From Plasmopara viticola (taxonomy: Eukaryota; Oomycota; Peronosporomycetes; Peronosporales; Peronosporaceae): a DNA stretch of 64,000 bases. Positions 1 through 11,412 of the stretch are shown here, one piece after another (position 1 is the stretch's first letter; every line of letters starts with the position of its first letter). A model generated the notes under the pieces. The model made no database searches. It had not been told where the DNA came from and saw only the letters and a program-made list of their open reading frames with translations. The translations under genes were made by a program, and so were the position numbers. The DNA is taken from assembly GCA_001695595.3 (NCBI GenBank), contig MBPM02000006.1:62001-126000 (forward strand), in the 5' to 3' direction.

Positions 1-1
1 T

Positions 2-265
2 GACCAAGACGATTTGCACCCGTACGACGCATCAAATTGTATTCGTAGGGATATTTCCAGTGGCGTAGTGCTGTCCAGACACACCGATAGTAGCGGGATG
101 AACTTTGTCGTGATGAAGCGATATATCATGGCTAAGTACCACATGTACCCACACAAGGTATCGAAAGAGCAGCAAGACCGTTATTTTGCAGACATGCCCA
201 AGCGTCTTGACGCAATGGAATCGCTGGTCATTGATCGCCTTCAGCAAGGCGAAACCTGTCCATAG
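2..265 (+). CDS. 3' end of an unidentified gene (partial)
   Basis: The reading frame is already open at the window edge and ends in TAG at 263-265, giving about 87 visible C-terminal residues. The apparent start near base 14 is a TTG inside the frame, so I treat this as a truncated gene rather than a small ORF. The tail is hydrophilic and predicted helical, with a K-E-Q-Q-D-R-Y-F stretch followed by an amphipathic segment that ends in Q-Q-G-E-T-C-P. I recognise no family. Codon use looks more gene-like than the neighbouring AT-rich DNA. It could be the last exon of a host gene or of a mobile element; the true start and domain content lie outside the window. Confidence 0.45.
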   Translation, partial: DQDDLHPYDASNCIRRDISSGVVLSRHTDSSGMNFVVMKRYIMAKYHMYPHKVSKEQQDRYFADMPKRLDAMESLVIDRLQQGETCP

Positions 266-1776
266 AAAGGGCTAGTGACATGCAGAGTTGTCGTAGCGCT
301 ATTTTCGCGGTATCTCACTTTTATATTATGATTTACGTGTTTCTGGAAAGACGCGTGTGTAGAACAAGATTAGTACAAGATACAATTGAGAAGATTTGGA
401 TTGTGATACACTTAAAAAATTATCATATCACTTATCCTTGCCCCCCTCAGTAATTATTAGTGAAGCTTAGAAATCCAAAGCCCAACCTCATGAATCGCAT
501 GCCCATACTACGGCTAAGCAGAACAATTTTACATGTTGAAGGCGCCGACATCATCGCAATCGTTGACAAGAATGTATACTTTACAACCGCGCTGCACCAT
601 ATTATGGTAGTATGGCTCAATGTGGCTTCTGTTTATTACGCTCAATGTGGTTTCTGATTTTTTACGCATCTCCTTCCAGAAATTATATTGTCCGCTATTA
701 TTGCAGCAACTAATGAGTAAGCGTCAGCTTCTGAAAGTACTTAGTGCTAATGGATTAAAATGTGCTTTAGATTGGTGCATTTCAATCGTGATGCTTTCAT
801 GCAAAGTGGTGCATCATGTGTATTACATATACGGTTGTAGTATGAAAGTCAGGTCCTGATAAGTGCGAGATGCATTGATATTGGCATAAGGCTAATTCAG
901 GCGCCAGAAACATAAGTTCCAAGCGCAAGTACGAAGCTACATTTACCAAATTTCAATGTCTGGCCATCAAAAAGCGGCTTTCAAACGAGCGTTATTTAAT
1001 TTGAATCCAGATCGTAACGACCTTTAGGTAGTTGTGCTGACGTCATTGAACGGGTCCCACGAAATCTATGAAGCAGAGAATCGCACAACTTTACACGAAG
1101 CTTCTAACGGCATGAGAGCGAGTTCTTCGCAGCGCACTTTACATGGAAGGGCCGCTAGCCTCGGCAAATAAAGAGCATTGGAGAAGGCCGCTTACGTCTT
1201 GGCCTTGCGCATTCTTCGTCAGGAGTAGCAGCTTCTGTGCAACCGAATTTACGAGCTTAGATTGCTCTCAGAGTCGGCCCTAGTGGCTAGACTGCGGCTT
1301 CTTCAAAATCACCTCAGATCTTTTAAGCCCCTTGAAAAGGAGCCAAACTGTCTCATTGGCTTATGAGCTTCACAGTCGAATTGACCGCGGCGCATTTCAG
1401 CGCAAAGTATCCGGACTGTTCTGAGAAATCACTTTCCTTCGTAGTGAGGTCAGACTTGGTCAGCTGCTCAAAGTGCGTAACCTTATGTGTAGTTCGCCCA
1501 CCAGCCGTATCTTGCACTTGTATATCCTTACTAATAAGGTTGAAAACGGTAACGACGCAATAAAGAGGTGATTGAGCCGCTACGACTCTTACGAGAGTTA
1601 ATTTTTTGACCTCTCAAGACTTAAAAATAAAAGGTTGATTGCGTCGGCATGTACATAAGAAGTCAATACTGCACATCGACCCATCCATTTTGAAGGCCGA
1701 AAAGATGAGCTGAAATGATGCTAAGAAATCGCAAATATCGATCTTCATCAAGTAGCAGGTCTTTAGTGTCCGAAAT
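266..1776. other. Gene-free AT-rich stretch outside the palindrome
   Basis: Only short stop-riddled frames are present. Bases about 1370-1500 resemble 14490-14610 in direct orientation (shared tract around GGTCAGCTNNTCAAAGTGC), so this stretch also carries decayed repeat DNA related to the insert in the right arm. No RNA gene or intact coding region is visible. Confidence 0.5.
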
Positions 1777-2517
1777 TATTTTTATTGCTTTTATTCGAAT
1801 CGCAAAAATATCCGAAACTTTCCTTTTATTTTGAGTGACTGAAATTTCATGCCTCTCTCTGCTATCTATCTACATCATTTTTTTGCTAAGTCAGTCACCA
1901 GGAGGCTAGTCTCAAAATCAAGTCCTGGGTGGACATTTTCCGAGCCTCTTTCCATTTCTCTTGAAAGCATTCGTTTTTCATAAAGTATGCAAACCTTGAA
2001 GGCGCCTCAACCCAGCTATATAAAAGAGCGTAGACGCGCGAATCTCATCGTAGAGTGCAAACCAATGAGATGACCACAAATGTGGCGCCTCAGCGCACAT
2101 ACTGCTCACAGCACACGGTCGGCGCTTTCCGTCCGACCATCTGGTTCTCCTCTGCAATCAATAAGCAAATTGCTAACGATAAGAGACGCATTTCAGATGC
2201 AGCAGCATACCGCGGATCTCAGTCCGATACCATTATGTCCGAAAGGCCGCAGTATTCGATTACCGTATTTAACACAGCCTTGCTGTTTTTTCAGTTTTAA
2301 AAGCTGAAACAAGTACTAGATGCACTAAATAACTCAGGCGGCTACAAGGCCTTGTCACCAGTCACTTCCAGCAAGCCGAAAATAGAGTCAAGGCTTATGA
2401 GCTTCCAACTATCCACCGGTACTGACAGGCTCTGTTTGGATTGACGTGTGAGCCGCTGTCTTGACCCTCTGTCGGTTCTTGCACGTTCTCAAATACTTGG
2501 CCACCCAACTGTACGTT

Positions 2518-2589
2518 TTGATAAAAACCCCTTTTTCGGTTATCACCACATATTGATGTGGTGGTAACCGAAAAAGGGGTTTCTATCAA
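2518..2589. repeat. 72 bp near-perfect hairpin
   Basis: Two arms of about 31 bases flank a centre of about 10 bases. The left arm contains ACCCCTTTTTCGGTTATCAC and the right arm GTGGTAACCGAAAAAGGGGT. The mirrored right arm of the large duplication (18103-18150) keeps one half-site clearly but lacks the long second half. The hairpin was therefore either created in the left copy or lost in the right copy. Confidence 0.8.
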
Positions 2590-3400
2590 GCTTAATGACC
2601 TCAAATTATGGCATTATTTGCGTCCAGAAGGGTATCGTGCTTCAGTTTCTTTTCGCTATAAACAACGACGTACGCTACATCTGTCGGATGCAAGTAGACC
2701 TTCTGCTCAAACATCACGAAGCAACTGTTAAAGAGTCGACTATTCAAACACTCAATTGTGATATCCCTAAGCCTGTGATGAGAAGACGTACTAAGGGCTT
2801 CAAACTAGCTCTTTTTTTATAGCTGACGAATTCTGTTCGTTATAAGTGCTTCCAACGTTGCCGATGTGAGCAAATTCATCGCCCGCCATGCGAAGTAGCG
2901 CATTGGCAAGCACACTAAGGTAGCTTGGTTTGTGGTTGACAAGGATATTGATTTCCGCGAAAAGTGACTGCGATCTTGCCGATAATGGGACAAGTTTGGC
3001 GTACTTATCGCCGTCTGAAAGGATGCATGGTCTAGATGGACTACAAAATTTACTTGTTTGCTTTTTATATCAAAATTCCCCTTGTTGTGAGCGAAGTAGC
3101 CCTGTTTGGCAGCCCGGAGATCTTTGAAACAATTTGTCAGTATAAAACCTTGTCAATCTACAGTAGCAAACAGTCGATGGCATCGTCCCGCTTCGCTCCT
3201 TTCGTTTGAAGGCAAAGATTTAGCGGGTTTGACACTTTGACTCGCAGCTCAAGGTGTAAGTGCAGCAATTCGAGCTGAAGCATCTTTCGCGCATAGGCCA
3301 TTTCTGATGTCAACGCACTCTTGGGTACCACAGCAACTTTCTCAGTGGCTGGCTTGATCTTTGATGAATGGCTAGCTTTCTTCGCTGCATGATTGGCCAT
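2540..3400 (-). pseudogene. Orphan ORF A, left copy (broken)
   Basis: An ATG at 3398-3400 opens an 80-residue frame (to 3158) that begins M-A-N-H-A-A-K-K, is Lys/Ser rich, and then has a leucine/histidine helical segment. After stops and frame changes, coding-like similarity to the right copy continues down to about 2540. Both arms conserve a segment around S-Y-L-x-V-L-A-N-A-L-L-R and I-G-N-V-G-S-T-Y-N. Conservation of peptide pieces in both arms indicates a former protein of about 280 residues. I recognise no family. It is transcribed away from ORFs B and C, across a spacer of about 0.5 kb. Confidence 0.45.
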
Positions 3401-3936
3401 TTTAATGACCGAAATTAAATTTTAAGTTCCTGTTAAAGGTAAGCAAAGCTTTTTATGAGATAAAACGGGCTGTAACATAATTTCGAGCTTTTCTTTGAGT
3501 TAAAGCTTCAAATGAAGGGAAATAGACAGGCACCCTACCCGTATTTTAATTTCGTAGATAATGATGTGATATAAAGTCTCGCGTAGCAAATTTTATTGCT
3601 TGTAAAGTATAGGAGGTAGGACCAAACACACATGTATATTTTGTCTGAGAGATTAGTAGGCTAGTGTACACATTAAAAATATTAAACCCTTCTCCACCAG
3701 ATTCTGGGTAACACCGCACTACTATAATTTTGCACGTAGTAATCTATCTTAAATTTAAAAAATTATAAAAAACTGACTTCCGCTTCTCGTAGTCTTTTAT
3801 ATGCGTGTTAAAACAACTTAGTTTATTTTTAAAATTCTGCAAGCTAACCGATCATTTCATCTGCACGTATATGTATATATGATCGTAGGAACGAAATTTA
3901 ATCTAGCAGGAGTGCAATTAACAAGGAGTATAAACA

Positions 3937-4158
3937 GTGACTGCTAGCGCATTGTTGCTAAAGATTGTACAATGTACAGCCGAATTTTCAAGTTTGACTT
4001 GTTCTATTGCTCAAAACGTCAACAAGTTGCAGAGGAATAACACAAACTACAATTTTTTATACGAACTATTTTCGTCAAAGAAGTCGAAAAAAATTGGTGT
4101 CTTAAAACTCGTCTTAAGGGGGCTACTTCAATGCATTTGCAGTGCTAAAGTAAGATGA
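3937..4158 (+). pseudogene. Orphan ORF B, left copy (broken)
   Basis: The frame opens near 3937 at a non-ATG codon and encodes 73 residues, with a shared core reading C-S-I-A-Q-N-V-N-K-L-Q-R-N-N-T. The mirrored copy at 13210-13416 (-) carries the same core but a different C-terminus after a frame shift. At least one copy is therefore damaged. No known domain is evident. It lies between ORF A and ORF C on the ORF C strand. Confidence 0.35.
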
Positions 4159-4740
4159 TAAAGGCATCTTTTCATAATAAAAGAAATATATACATCTGAG
4201 TGATGAATTGTTTAATGTATGAAATTGAATTTCAACAATATTGATAGAAACAATAACTTTGTGCAAGACCTGTGAAAAAGTTTCTGACAGAACCGTAGTC
4301 TATTCGTAAATTAACGAAAAGTCCTGAGGAATCTGTCAACCTTCTTTCACACTATTATTATTCATCGAAATCCACCGCGGCCTCAAATTTTACTTTTTGA
4401 CTTGATCATAAGGCAAATATAATCTTCGTGCCTCTCTCATCACGGGATCTCGCTACATTCACTGTGACACCAACGCTCTTCTCTTTCGCACTAGACTTGC
4501 ACTCCCTATGTAAATTCTATACATAACTTTAACGCTCCTTCGCAAGAAGGGAGTGGACGTAATCATATTTAGCCCAAACACATAGTAACACACCACAAGC
4601 TAGATGCTCAGGCTTTGCGAAAGTAGTATTAGCAACAACATCGGATACGCTAAACTGATATTATGCTTATAGTAATGGCGGTCTTTACCATTCACCCTAT
4701 CAGCATTTTTTCCCGTGTGTGAAGTGCATATGTCACCTCC

Positions 4741-5949
4741 TTGGCGACGAATGAGAATGAAGGTGCAACGACGGACGGAAATATTTACGAAACAGCATAT
4801 TTAACGAACGAACCTTTAGACCGATTTGTTATTGTCGGTATGGGTTGTCCAGGCTTCCAAATAGCATATGACAGTGCAGCGTCAGGAGGATCTACGCCAT
4901 TCCGGTCTTTTGCTCTGACAAAAGGCAGCGGTATGCTTATGTGTAGCTTAGCTTTACCAAACTCTGGTCACCGCGTGCTGTCTCTGTATTGCTTCGTGGG
5001 GTGAAAAGTTATGCCGCCGAAAACCAGGTGCTTAATCTTATTAAAGCTACCCTAGTGGTCGGAAATCCAGATACGAGGTGTTCCTACCAGTGTTTACAAG
5101 CGTCGAATTTTACCGCGAATTTAACACTGTAGACGAAAACGACTTTGATGCCGATGTATTTAGTGTGAACAACAAGGACTCGACATGCTATGGTTTTGTA
5201 GTGGATCTGTATAAGAACATTTTTGATCAATAGCAACTATCAATAGCAACTATCCTATTATCGCGACGGGTGCGTCAATCTGCGCCGCGGATAACACAAT
5301 TATCGCAATTTGCTGCTACGTCGACAATGCGACTCGAGTTACATACTTGGCTTGTCGGTCTGTGGCATGTTGAAGGACCCATCTTGTAGCGACAAATCGT
5401 GCGACTTTGATGAGTGCTTAGGTGATATAGTCGTTTCGTCGACAGGACTTGTATGTACAAGCGTAACTTTAGATTACGCACTGCTTAAGCTACCAATTGA
5501 CGGTACTACCTGTGATCTCCATTCTGATAATGAAGTGGTGGCACTTTACCATTGTGGCCAATTTCGTGCCAATACTGGCATTATTTGGGATGATTTACGG
5601 CATAAATGTGGCAACATTTGATATGGTTGACAACGAATTGCAGCATGACGCGAACGCCGCGCGATTAGCAGAGTATTTACCACCAACTACTAAATACATG
5701 CAATTAAAAAGCTTACGCCTACCACTCGATGGGGCTATCACCTTAATTTCGGGTTCTGCTAGGACAAATATCATGAGCTTTACGTTATTGAAAGACACGG
5801 ACGTTTCGTCTTCTGTCGAGTTTGCCGATAATGGTTCGTTTATCGATCTAAATGGTGTCTGTCGTGTTACGTACTTGAAGTCGGTTCTATATCTGTTTCG
5901 TGTAAACAGCTCTAACTCAGTGTTCACTTTAACTTTGTGTAGCTGCTGA
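4741..5949 (+). pseudogene. Orphan ORF C, left copy (broken, about 400 residues)
   Basis: Coding similarity to 11413-12605 (-) runs through four frame-broken segments from 4741 to the stop at 5949. It begins M/L-A-T-N-E-N-E-G-A-T-T-D and ends in T-L-C-S-C. The composition is soluble, beta-rich looking, with many D/N/S/T and several conserved Cys. There is no signal peptide or membrane segment. I find no transposase, reverse transcriptase or helicase motif. It looks like a structural or cargo protein of an unknown element, but that is inference. Both copies carry stops. Confidence 0.5.
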
Positions 5950-7075
5950 TAAGAGCGCGATGATTATAGAGTGACCAAGAATTGGTATTTTGTTCAGTGA
6001 ATGCTTATGCAACTTTGGGATTATAAGGGTACCGATATTGAAGTTGAAAAAAAATCATTAAGCAGTGGGCTTGACGAATTAGAATGCAAATAAACGAACG
6101 AAAATCATTTCGATCTGAGATCGTGATCATGCCTGTCATCGAAAACTGTCAGGTAGAGGGTGAGACTGTTAAATTATTTCAAAAGCTATTTGTGCTTGCT
6201 CTCCCTCATCAAGTGCACAACGCTGCCACGTTGACGGGTTTTAAAAAAAGATGTAAAAATGCGGACATGGTTCATAAAAATTGTTTAATCACGGGAGGAA
6301 ATGTCAAACATGTTGATGATCTGAATTGTTCGATGTGGATTTTAAACGTATTATTAGTGCGACATCAACGACTATCAGGCATTTGAAGAGCATGTTGGTG
6401 ATAGTTAATGGGAGGAGACAATGTTTCCACACCATGTAAGTTGAATCTGCAAAAAAGTCAGTGAGTGTTTCAGACGAAATGCCTTGGCACGAATGATCGT
6501 TCCAACAAACAAGAAAAGACTGCACTAAAAAAAATGCCAAGATGATGCGGTTTGTTTACATCCAATGAGCCATAAATGTGCTGAAGCAAGCAGCTATCAC
6601 ACAAACGATAAGCCAATACATGTCAAAAGACCTTCTACCTCTCATCCGCTTCAGCAATCACGCATTGACAGCCCGTGTGCCTCTGACTCCCCCTGCTCGC
6701 GGCTCTTCCTTTTACGTCACGTTCCCCACTTTTTGCATTAAAGTTTGCTGCTCGCTCGATACAGTCGCAGCACTAACCTTCTTTCACCCTTATCGTGTTT
6801 CGAGTGCACGAATACGAAACATTCCCTTCGACACTATCCGAGACTACGACAGCACAAGACTCGCCTTCCATTTTCACTATTTCATAGAAGTACTCGGTCA
6901 ACAAACTCTTGCTTGTCATCGACGTTATATCACGACGATCTGTCGATACCAGTCGACATGGTCCAAGATGTCTACATTGTCATAATTTTCACGAACTGTA
7001 TTACTTCAAAATTCGTAAGTATTTTTGAGATTTTGTTGCAGCGTATACCAGCGAAAATCATTATTTTGACAACCC
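5950..7075 (+). other. Inner part of the left arm, decayed coding DNA
   Basis: This stretch mirrors 10265-11410. Short frames such as 6084-6386 (+) and 6578-6985 (+) have partial counterparts in the right arm but are interrupted in both. Conserved islands lie around 6480-6680 and 6890-7000. No domain is recognised. Confidence 0.4.
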
Positions 7076-8319
7076 TCAATTTTTGAGGTGAAGGGCTACA
7101 CTATAGGCTGAAGAGTTCAACGCACGGTCTTCAACAGGAACCTCTGCGCTTTACAGACTCGCATTGTGCGCGCTATAGGTCGGCCAACTGACAAATGTCG
7201 CTTCACAACTTGCCAGAGAGCGAATTTGAATTTTGCATACGCATGATGCACCATTTTTTTGCGAGGTGGTTCTTCAAATTAATCACGAAGCACTTGCTTA
7301 AGTCTTGCAGCAGCAATATAAGCTTGCTATTAAGGCTTTGCAGATCTCGATCATGCCTATGACTTGTACTCGGCGGACAATAGGTCAGCATGACATTACC
7401 AGGATGCTATGCTCTTGACAGTCTTTGACTTTATATCTGGACAATCCCAATGAATGGGAATACCGGTTCAGCTCATTCTCAGAGGCTACTAAGGGGCGAT
7501 ACGGCCAATCAAGTCCTTCCCAGCAAACAGCCATTCGACGACAATTGGCGATAATGGTTACGCAAAGCGCGGTAATCGCAAATCTAGCCGTTCAGCAGAC
7601 TCAGTTATCTCGTCAAAAAAATTGTATTTCCCCCCAACGTGCCTGCAATCTCTCAAGCACCAGTCAGCCTTTTGCAAATTCATCTTCTCTCTATCAAGGG
7701 TATATGCGAACGAGCAAGCAAAACCTTTGTACTTTGCACGTTGCTGCGGAATTTGCCGAATAATTGGCCAAGATACTTGATCGTGTCCTGAGCGCGAAGT
7801 GATTCGAGAAGTGTGATTTTACACCCCATTTCTCTCGTACATATATGTGTCACACCATCACATGACATTTTCCCTCCGATTCATCCAAATTGTTGTTAAA
7901 TGACTCTCACTCGTGAACTAGCTATAGATGCCCCTCTTTCTTTTCAACATCATGCTTGATAATAAAAAGACACAGATGATCACTTTGCAGACAAATCACC
8001 GCTCTCGCGAATAACTTCGATACAATACCAAAGAAGAATCTCACCACCTTGCAAATGATTGTGTATGAATGTTTCGTTGAGATGAATAAGCGGTTAATGG
8101 GGTCTAATGCATGTCGTCCGGGAGGTTTAAATCTTTCTCTAGCCACGGGGATGGATTTAGTAAATTAAAGGGTGAAATTAACAGTTCCTAAAATATATTC
8201 TCACACTTCGAGCGCAAACTTTTCGAAACAGTAATGACATGCATTTTCTTCCTAATTATGAAACTACGTAATTCATAGATATCCCATTTCTGTTCTTTTG
8301 TATTACATTCGGTTACTCG
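7076..8319. other. Loop of the palindrome, proximal part
   Basis: Single-copy DNA between the two arms. Short frames such as 7425-7763 (+) have no convincing family features. No RNA gene or repeat is seen. Confidence 0.4.
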
Positions 8320-8769
8320 CTAATATTCGTTAACGCAGCAGAATGGTTCATCGCGATACTTGAAAAAGCTGCAATGGATGTTGTAGTACTCAACGTATCC
8401 ACTGTAGACTTTGCTGGGCTTAGCTTGCAGCTTATGCGCTGGCAGATGCAACTCCCTACGAACATCTAATGGAGTCATTTGTTGACTAAACCAGTACGCG
8501 TATCGGGGCGTGTTGATCGTTTGGATGAGCGACGACCTATCCTCCTCAACTTTGATGGCATCGTCTTTGGCAACCGTCGAGTCTTGAATGTCTTTTTCAC
8601 GAGTTCTTAGCGACCGCACAAGGCCACTTTCTACCACCTCGTGGTGCAGATGCACGGGGTTGCCTAGCGTCTCGACCGCCGTAATCGGCTTATCCGAAGC
8701 AACCACAACCATATTGTTGCGTGCTAACAACCCAATTACGGACATAGCAGAGAAGTAGAAGAGACGCAT
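8320..8769 (-). CDS. Candidate secreted RxLR-dEER effector
   Basis: Encodes 149 residues, intronless. I chose the ATG at 8769 rather than the upstream end of the open frame because it starts a classic signal peptide: M-R-L-F-Y-F, a hydrophobic core, and a probable cleavage after V-V-A near residue 24. R-S-L-R lies at 52-55, where RxLR normally sits, and an acidic E-E-D-R at 75-78 is a dEER-like motif. The C-terminal half has a Trp at 93 followed by M-T-P-L-D-V-R-R-E-L, reminiscent of a WY/LWY helical module, then an aromatic, Cys-containing tail. Such proteins are translocated into plant cells to change host physiology; the specific target is unknown. It is the only intact-looking gene in the loop of the large inverted duplication. 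Expression is not shown by the sequence. Confidence 0.78.
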   Translation of the reverse strand: MRLFYFSAMSVIGLLARNNMVVVASDKPITAVETLGNPVHLHHEVVESGLVRSLRTREKDIQDSTVAKDDAIKVEEDRSSLIQTINTPRYAYWFSQQMTPLDVRRELHLPAHKLQAKPSKVYSGYVEYYNIHCSFFKYRDEPFCCVNEY

Positions 8770-9541
8770 GGTGTTACGTAAGAATTCTCGATGTGAACAC
8801 CAGTGCGCAAAAAATGATATGACCCAGTATCTGAAGCTTCTTGGTGGGCAATGATACAGTTCATCTGGAATTATTAAAACTGGTCTGATTCCTTGTACTG
8901 TATTTGTGATAGACCACAATCCACTTACCTATAGATTATAATAAAGGGGTACAATTTATATGTACATATAATTGTTAATTTCTTGCGCTACCTCAACTTG
9001 GATAATTACAGCTAAATTCCAATATTAAATATTTTTTAGGAAATGCTTCGACCACGATAATAACGGTCCACAACTTGTTTTGCACAGCAGCTTTTGTTTT
9101 TTTTAGTCATCAGTTTCCACACTCACAAGTAAAGGTAAACTCGTTTCAATAAGGCCGTGCGAACCTCTGCCTTAATATCCTAGCCTAAGTAGGGCTTTAT
9201 TGATATAAAATCTTCAGCAATTTTTGAACGAACTCAATCGTATTACTTTCGAAGGCTCAAGACCCATCATCTAATAAGCTTTAGAAAGCAGTTTTAACGT
9301 TATGCGGTCGTAATAATCCGTATGTGGATCAAAACGACAACGCAAACCCAACATACGTCATATCAAACAACTCCCTTTCAGCAAATAAGTACGATCTGAG
9401 ATCTTCTTGGAAATTCGATACCATATAATACGTTATTTTCCGTACCATACTTGATAGAGGAGCACCCGATATTTCTATATCGATTAGCATATATACACGG
9501 TATGTAGTGTCGTATTGTGATGATTTAGTGCCGCAGACCGT
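8770..9541. other. Upstream region of the RxLR gene, no gene seen
   Basis: AT-rich DNA that would contain the promoter of the minus-strand effector. The frame of the effector stays open to 8919 but that extension would bury the signal peptide. No clear core promoter motif was identified. Confidence 0.35.
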
Positions 9542-9717
9542 CATCCTTAGTTCAAAAGGACGAAGTCAGGCGCCTCTGGACGCGACTGCAAAAGCTACAC
9601 AAGCACGTCGCCCAGCTGCAGGCTCGTCCACGGAGTGTCGGATCCCAAATTTTGGATGCGGCCAGGGTCAACAATTTCCTACCAATTGTAATTTGTGGCC
9701 TGTTGACATTGAACTAA
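9542..9717 (+). pseudogene. Isolated C-terminal exon-like fragment
   Basis: After a possible acceptor (CCTTAG at about 9545-9550), a frame of about 55 codons runs to TAA at 9715-9717. It reads as an amphipathic, coiled-coil-like helix (R-R-L-W-T-R-L-Q-K-L-H-K-H) and ends in a hydrophobic segment (F-L-P-I-V-I-C-G-L-L). GC content is higher than in the surroundings. It resembles the last exon of a membrane-tethered protein, but there is no upstream part nearby, so I call it a gene fragment. Confidence 0.35.
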
Positions 9718-9744
9718 GTTTCTAGCTTATGATGTAAATTTAAT

Positions 9745-9902
9745 TGCTTATTGTATTGTATTACGTTATCGCGTTGCCAAGTTATGCACGTGCTAGGCTC
9801 AGTCTGGCTTGTCCACTGCATAGAGTGGTGTCCGCATACGTCGGGTCTCGTTCGGCGGGCAGTGCAGCCAGCACCGAGGTCGTGAGGGTCTTCCATTATT
9901 TT
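9745..9902 (-). mobile_element. 3' end of a LINE-type retrotransposon
   Basis: About 155 bases are closely similar to 42306-42465 in the same orientation. Both copies encode the end of a LINE-like polyprotein (A-E-R-D-x-T-Y-A-D-T-T-L-C) and finish in a short repeated tail, TTGTA units here and TAATG units in the other copy as read on the plus strand. Similarity stops at about 9902, so this is a severely 5'-truncated insertion in the palindrome loop. Confidence 0.65.
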
Positions 9903-11412
9903 GTTAAGCTCTGACTTGGTAAGAGCCCAGGTGGCGCTCTGGTGCTGGAGACCATCGCGTCGAGGGTGAGACTCGTTAGAGACCTGCAGATGCCCGAGAG
10001 CACCTGCCCGAAGCGCGCGAGCATTTAGCCCCCGCGCTTGGAAGGAGGGCGTCACCCCAAACTTTTCCGAAATTTTGATTGCTTAATGCTGAGCAGATTA
10101 GATATCAATTGGGTGGCTTCATCTTCCTCGGAGCGACGACATGTGCTATAAAACTTGAAAGTGACATGATTACATGAGGCTGTCAGTTACTTAGTAGCTC
10201 GTAGTCAGCAATAGAATCTAGCCTCAGCGGATGGACCATAGATGCGAAGACGCTCAGGGCAATTTTTACTGTAAAAGGTCTATAATTTTCGCTTTACAAG
10301 TGTTTCGTCGATCGAACAGGTTTTTGAAGCTGTTGAAAAAACACGAATTTTGAAGCACTACAGTTTGCGAAAATTATGACAATGTAGACGACATCTTGGA
10401 CCAAGTCGACTGGTATCGACAGATCGTCGTGATATAACGTCTATGACAAACAAGAGTTTGTTGACCGAGTATTAATATGGATTAGTGGGAATAATTCGTA
10501 TCCGTACAGTCCAAACACGATAGGGGGCGAAAGAAGTTTTGTGGTGCGACTGTATCAAGCGAGCAGCAAACTTTAATGCAGAAAGTATGTCTGACCTGGG
10601 GAACGTGACGTAAAAGAGAAAATCGCGAGCAGGGGGGAGTTCGAGGCACACGGGCTGTCAATGCGTGATTGCTGAAGCGGATGAGAGGTGGGAAGGTCTT
10701 TTGACATGTATTGGTTTATCGTTTGTGTGATAGCTGCTTGCTTCAGCACATTTATGGCTCATTAGATATAAACAAAACCCATCATCTTGGCATTTTTTTG
10801 GTGCAGCCTTTTCTTGTTTGTTGGAACGATCATTCGTGCCAAGGCATTTGGTCTGAAACACTCGTTTCGAGCGCTTAATTGACTTTTTTGCAGATTCAAC
10901 TTACATGGTGTGGAAACATTGTCTCCTCCCATTAACTATTACCAACACGCTCTATAAATGCATGATAGTCGTTGATCTCACACTTTTAATACGCTCAAAT
11001 TCCACATATAGCAATTCAGATAATCAACATGTTCAGATAATCAACATGTTTGACTGTTCCTCCCGTGATTAAACATACCATGTCAGCATTTCTACCTCTT
11101 TATTTAAAACCCGTCAACATGACAGCGATGTGCACTTGATGAGGGAGAGCAAGCACATATAGCTTTTGAGTTTTCAAACCTTATTTTCGACTTGCAATAA
11201 TTTAACAGTCTCGCACTTTACCTGACAGTTTTCGGTGACAGGCATGATCACGATCTCAGATCAAAGTGATATCTGCATTCTAATTCGTCGGGCCCACTGC
11301 TTAAAAGATTTTTTTTAACTTCAATATCAATACCCTTATAATCCCAAAGTTGCATAAGCATTCGCTTAACAAAATACCAGTTCTTGGTCACTCTATAATG
11401 ATCGCACTCTCA

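Larger units (their letters stand above)
1777..7075 (+). repeat. Left arm of a large inverted duplication
   Basis: This 5.3 kb block matches the reverse complement of 10265-18883. Anchor points pair as 1777 with 18883, 2300 with 18378, 4741 with 12605, 5949 with 11413 and 6990 with 10384. The matches include translated segments, for example the same short peptide reading 5275-5481 (-) and 11880-12125 (+). The arms differ by scattered substitutions and small indels, so the duplication is old. The arm holds at least three broken ORFs, called A (-), B (+) and C (+), and ends sharply in unrelated DNA at both edges. Confidence 0.85.

Noticed and set aside
8770..8919. N-terminal extension of the RxLR frame by 50 codons
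   Set aside because: It would bury the signal peptide and shift the RxLR far from its usual position; the frame is simply open upstream.
9714..10055. 113-codon minus-strand ORF
   Set aside because: It crosses the LINE tail in a frame different from the LINE protein, so it is a shadow.
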